Positions 61,116 to 64,000 of a stretch of DNA of 64,000 bases are shown here, in pieces. Position 1 is the first letter of the stretch. Each line of letters opens with the position of its first letter. Position numbers and translations under genes: made by a program. The DNA is taken from IMG/VR virus record IMGVR_UViG_3300024239_000011, positions 268,303-332,302 of that record. One strand, written 5' to 3'. Source of the DNA: a virus. Below the pieces are notes generated by a model. The model worked only from the letters and a program-made list of their open reading frames with translations, searched no databases and was not told the origin of the DNA.

Positions 61116-61660
61116 TTACGTTCTATACCTCCAAGCCTATTGGAATCTTGAAAAAAGAACGTCCATGGGTACGTTTGACGGTTGATCCTGATCTGGTTAG
61201 TAATCTCGCGACAACATTGAATAACGAGCGAAATATTTCGGCGGATGATCTTATTGCGCGTGCCCGGACATGGCAACGTGACCGCAACTGGGATACTTTC
61301 TTTACTGCGTTTGAATGGCTTGCTTCGTGTGGTGATGATGTTGCTGTTAAACGCGGCGGGTTTCCCAAAAGCTCTCTGTTGTTTTTCTTTCAAGACCCAA
61401 ATATCGCCATCAAATTTCGTTTTAAATTTCAAAGCGAATTTGCGGTCGATGGTATTAGTGTGTTGGGCACGGGTAAATTGCGTATCCATGATACCAGCGA
61501 ACTAAATTGGGAGCAAACCCAACAGTTTTTTGAGCGTTTTGCGCAAATGTATCCGCAGATGCTTGAACAATGTATTATCGAAGCTATGGGGTCGTCCCCA
61601 AATGATGCCGGTGGGATGAACCCATACGACGCAATCCATGCTGTGGTAGGGGCACGTTAA
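61112..61660 (+). CDS. Unknown protein, 182 aa
   Basis: Middle beta region SLLFFFQDPNIAIKFRFKFQ is similar to one in the protein at 60043. C-terminus NPYDAIHAVVGAR is a weak version of the shared tail motif. No known family. Confidence 0.65.
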   Translation: MITFYTSKPIGILKKERPWVRLTVDPDLVSNLATTLNNERNISADDLIARARTWQRDRNWDTFFTAFEWLASCGDDVAVKRGGFPKSSLLFFFQDPNIAIKFRFKFQSEFAVDGISVLGTGKLRIHDTSELNWEQTQQFFERFAQMYPQMLEQCIIEAMGSSPNDAGGMNPYDAIHAVVGAR

Positions 61661-61661
61661 T

Positions 61662-62489
61662 ATGAAGTTCAGTTTTAAATGGGAAATGGAGTACCAAGCC
61701 TATAATAGCTGGGCTGGTGGTAACGTGACCTACAACCGGTGGTATGACAAGGACATTGACGCTGAGAATATTACCGAAGCCTATGATATGTTTATGGAAA
61801 AGCGCACCCGCGCTGTCTCTGCCTGGATTTCAATTAAGGATGAAAATGGCATAGAATACTACAACTGCACGGTGAAGGTTATCCGGGGTTACCTGCGCCC
61901 GCGAATTACCGACATGATGGTGATGACCAAGCGTGCCGGGTTTGATGTTCAGCACAGCCCTGATGGGCTTTATAACGCCCTTTCGGGGCGCAAGATTAAA
62001 CGGTACGTGGACATTGGCAACGGCTATGTCGTGTCTCCCGCTGACATGAAAGACGTAGTGTTGGAGCGGGTGGCTGCGTATCGGTACGGTAAGGACCGGG
62101 GTACGACAATTCCCTACATGACGTTCGAAGAGATTGTCGCGTATTTCCGCAGCAACCCCAAGGCTGGTATTTGGCGGTCGTCGCGTGATTACACGGTGAT
62201 CTCGGATCAATCCAATGGTCAGTCGGAGATTGGTTTTACCGACCGCACAACCAAGACCGCGTTGCAAGAACTTGGTCATTTGAGCGCCAACACTTACGGC
62301 GGTTTCAAAAATTATTATTCGTGCTACCACTGCATTCCTGAAGGTGAAACGGCGCCCGATGAAGTCGTACCGATGTGGTTGCAGTGCAATCGGGTCGCAC
62401 ATAGCATGGCAGCGGCGACGGGGTTGCCCGCCGATATGTTCTCGTCTGAGGCGCTTACGGTAGTCCAGCATCAGAATGGGATGAAGTAA
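61662..62489 (+). CDS. Unknown protein, 275 aa
   Basis: Largest gene of this block, starting MKFSFKWEMEYQAYNSWAGG. Residues 225-260 contain CYHC and a helix WLQCNRVAHSMAAATGLPAD. Tyr-rich. No catalytic motif recognised. Stop and next start overlap (TAATG). Confidence 0.7.
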   Translation: MKFSFKWEMEYQAYNSWAGGNVTYNRWYDKDIDAENITEAYDMFMEKRTRAVSAWISIKDENGIEYYNCTVKVIRGYLRPRITDMMVMTKRAGFDVQHSPDGLYNALSGRKIKRYVDIGNGYVVSPADMKDVVLERVAAYRYGKDRGTTIPYMTFEEIVAYFRSNPKAGIWRSSRDYTVISDQSNGQSEIGFTDRTTKTALQELGHLSANTYGGFKNYYSCYHCIPEGETAPDEVVPMWLQCNRVAHSMAAATGLPADMFSSEALTVVQHQNGMK

Positions 62490-62641
62490 TGACCGATAAA
62501 CCCGCCACACAAGCTGCCCATGAGGCGGGAAGTTCGCAATCGGTGGTGACCATTGACAACTTGATGAGGGTCGGGACTTCGGTTCCTGGGTGGTCACCAT
62601 CGAGCGCCGAACACGAACCCAATAGAGGAACATATGTCTGA
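62489..62641 (+). CDS. Possible small protein, 50 aa
   Basis: A 50-codon frame (MTDKPATQAAHEAGSSQSVV...) coupled to the previous stop and overlapping the next gene by 8 bases. Low-complexity, probably unstructured. The tight packing supports it. Confidence 0.5.
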   Translation: MTDKPATQAAHEAGSSQSVVTIDNLMRVGTSVPGWSPSSAEHEPNRGTYV

Positions 62642-62984
62642 AAAACGCAACGTAACGGTGACCGTTTCATCTCAAGCGGGATGTGGCAAGACTGAGGTCA
62701 TTTTTCGCATTGCCGATGCATTGCATCACCTCGGCTACGAAGTCGATATGGGCAATGCGCTGGATGAATTGTGCCCGGTTGGGGTCTACGAGCGCATGCG
62801 ATATCCACGTGATCTTTCGGAGAAAATTCGGATCATCATGCGTGAGCAGTATAATCGTATTCCCTCGGATAATGCTCGTCTTCAAGCGGAAATCGCGACG
62901 TTGACCGCGCAACTTCGCGTTGCCAAAGAAGAAGCGGATCATTGGCGATCCAAATACTACGAACCCAATCCCTGCCATTTGTGA
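62634..62984 (+). CDS. Small P-loop-like protein with coiled coil, 116 aa
   Basis: A beta strand followed by SSQAGCGKTEVI (13-23) looks like a Walker A motif, then a helix and VDMGNALDEL. It lacks any Walker B domain and ends in a coiled coil (ARLQAEIATLTAQLRVAKEE). It could be a truncated NTPase or a nucleotide-binding regulator. GAGGA precedes the ATG. Confidence 0.6.
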   Translation: MSEKRNVTVTVSSQAGCGKTEVIFRIADALHHLGYEVDMGNALDELCPVGVYERMRYPRDLSEKIRIIMREQYNRIPSDNARLQAEIATLTAQLRVAKEEADHWRSKYYEPNPCHL

Positions 62985-62991
62985 GGGCATC

Positions 62992-63201
62992 ATGGACAAC
63001 AAAACACGACACAGCTTCAAGAAAGCCGAAGAGGGTATGGACCTCACGGAAGATGAGTTGACCAATTTGTATTGTGAGGCACCGATAGTGCTGCGCGAGC
63101 GTGACGGACTGGAAGAAATGCTGTGGAAGATCGCCACCATGCCCGAGCATATCGGCGCTGCCGAACTTCGTCACCTCGCTGGTCGGGCTATCGGTCTGTA
63201 G
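62992..63201 (+). CDS. Unknown helical protein, 69 aa
   Basis: I chose ATG 62992 (MDNKTRHSFKKAEEGMDLTE) with GAGGG upstream. Helical and acidic. The 93 bases after it (to 63294) hold no gene I can support. Confidence 0.6.
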   Translation: MDNKTRHSFKKAEEGMDLTEDELTNLYCEAPIVLRERDGLEEMLWKIATMPEHIGAAELRHLAGRAIGL

Positions 63202-63294
63202 TTTTGTGGCAAGAAATACTACGACCATCCACCTGTTATTGGCGCCCTATGGCTGACGAAATGTGATGGTCTGTTGGTAAAATTGTGAGGAACC

Positions 63295-63582
63295 ATGGGT
63301 GTGATTAAAGAAGTAATTATGTATGAAGTTGCAGGCGAAACATTTGCGGATAAAAAACAAGCACTGCGTCATGCTGCTGAATTAAAAATAGCTATTATGA
63401 TACATGACCATACTTTTGGGAATGATCCTTTATTTCGTGGTCGGATCAGCACTGCGGCGCGTGAAATCGCGTCCCATATTGTAGAGATATTCAACTTTTA
63501 CAGTGAATCGGGCGAAGCCCTGCCGTTAGTTTCTGATGCATGGGTGATCTGGCAGAAAATTCACAAGGAGTCAAACCAATGA
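63295..63582 (+). CDS. Unknown helical protein, 95 aa
   Basis: GAGGA precedes the ATG. A beta hairpin start (VIMYEVAGETFADKKQALRH) is followed by helices. No family recognised. Overlaps the next start by four bases. Confidence 0.65.
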   Translation: MGVIKEVIMYEVAGETFADKKQALRHAAELKIAIMIHDHTFGNDPLFRGRISTAAREIASHIVEIFNFYSESGEALPLVSDAWVIWQKIHKESNQ

Positions 63583-63821
63583 GCGACAATGTTTCTACCG
63601 TCCTGGCGCGTGGATATTATCACGTTTGTAATGGCGGGGTAATGGTTGATGTGACTTTGGAGAATGGCATGGTTTCGGTGAATATTGACACCAGCACTCA
63701 CGGGTTTGGTGGTCAGTTTAGTTTCAATCTTCCGAACCCCACGGAAGGGCTTGCTATGCTCGCGAAGGTATTCACTGACGCAGCAACAAATTATGAAACT
63801 CGGAAACCTGACGATGAATAA
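63579..63821 (+). CDS. Unknown beta-rich protein, 80 aa
   Basis: I chose ATG 63579 (MSDNVSTVLARGYYHVCNGG) with AAGGAG eight bases upstream. Beta-rich. Overlaps the next gene by 8 bases. Confidence 0.65.
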   Translation: MSDNVSTVLARGYYHVCNGGVMVDVTLENGMVSVNIDTSTHGFGGQFSFNLPNPTEGLAMLAKVFTDAATNYETRKPDDE

Positions 63822-64000
63822 TTATCAGCGATACGTTATTGTACAACAAGGAGACGCATACCAGTTCTTTTACAATGCAAAAACGTTTCGTTGGACTAAA
63901 GGGATTGACAATGCGTCGTTCCACTCGTTGGAAGCTGCTAAAAAACAGGTAGATTTCTGGAAAGAGCATCGTATTGCTGATCTTTGTGACGCGGTGGTGA
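63814..64000 (+). CDS. Unknown protein, cut by window end
   Basis: Frame from ATG 63814 (MNNYQRYVIVQQGDAYQFFY) is open to the window end (62 codons seen). A beta-rich start is followed by a helix with aromatic residues. Function unknown. Confidence 0.6.
   Translation, partial: MNNYQRYVIVQQGDAYQFFYNAKTFRWTKGIDNASFHSLEAAKKQVDFWKEHRIADLCDAVV

Noticed and set aside
1-64000. tRNA, rRNA and insertion sequences
   Set aside because: No tRNA cloverleaf signature, rRNA segment or transposase was noticed while reading; a tRNA scan could not be run, so absence is not proven.

Overview
The window reads as part of the genome of a large, contractile-tailed, T4-like bacteriophage. The evidence is a gp25-type and a gp6-type baseplate wedge protein encoded back to back (3819-7630), a 4,988-residue virion protein (18364-33330), several tail-fibre-like proteins, dense overlapping small ORFs, and a recurring T4-like late promoter core (TAAATA) 25-50 bases before structural genes. 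The host is probably a flagellated alphaproteobacterium: the phage carries near-complete copies of FliG and CheY whose sequences resemble alphaproteobacterial versions. This host call is inference from recalled family sequences, not from a search.

Layout. 1-3750: leftward genes, including a late gene with ADP-ribosyltransferase-like motifs and an early operon containing one apparently frameshifted gene. 3783-7660: baseplate genes. 7700-14140: rightward small genes, including a bifunctional polynucleotide kinase/phosphatase, a Tat-signal protein with a tail-sheath-like C-terminal domain, a papain/C39-like protein and a Lar-like zinc ribbon. 14149-18330: DNA methyltransferase and unknowns. 18364-33330: the giant virion protein. 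33440-36710: small genes around a 1.1-kb array of 14 hairpin repeats separated by unique 30-35-base segments, a CRISPR-like array with no cas gene in view. 36716-40771: accessory block with FliG and an Asp/Glu leucyltransferase (Bpt) of the N-degron pathway. 40785-45000: tail-fibre genes. 45039-52588: a tightly coupled six-gene operon of five radical SAM/SPASM enzymes and one SPASM-only partner. 52597-53898: a discoidin-like tail protein and a protein with a 12-cysteine tail, the best candidate substrate. 53977-64000: about 29 small overlapping genes, including CheY and three signal-peptide proteins that look like paralogues.

How the parts may work together. Host-type promoters (TTGACA-N16/17-TATAAT-like) precede non-structural genes, including Bpt. 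TAAATA promoters precede structural genes and also FliG and CheY. At six loci (genes starting at 446, 2132, 14186, 39438, 43648 and 52640) the late promoter lies in the loop between two inverted-repeat arms, and at four of them the downstream arm contains or directly abuts the ribosome binding site. Read-through RNA would then fold and be translated poorly, while RNA started at the late promoter lacks the upstream arm. This is the logic known from T4 genes e and soc. FliG is one of these loci. The window therefore suggests late control of the host flagellar motor, and a late or structural-gene-linked peptide-modification operon that probably acts on tail components. Both are hypotheses.

Limits: no similarity search, folding or tRNA scan was possible. 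Functions rest on motifs read by eye, and many small genes remain unassigned.
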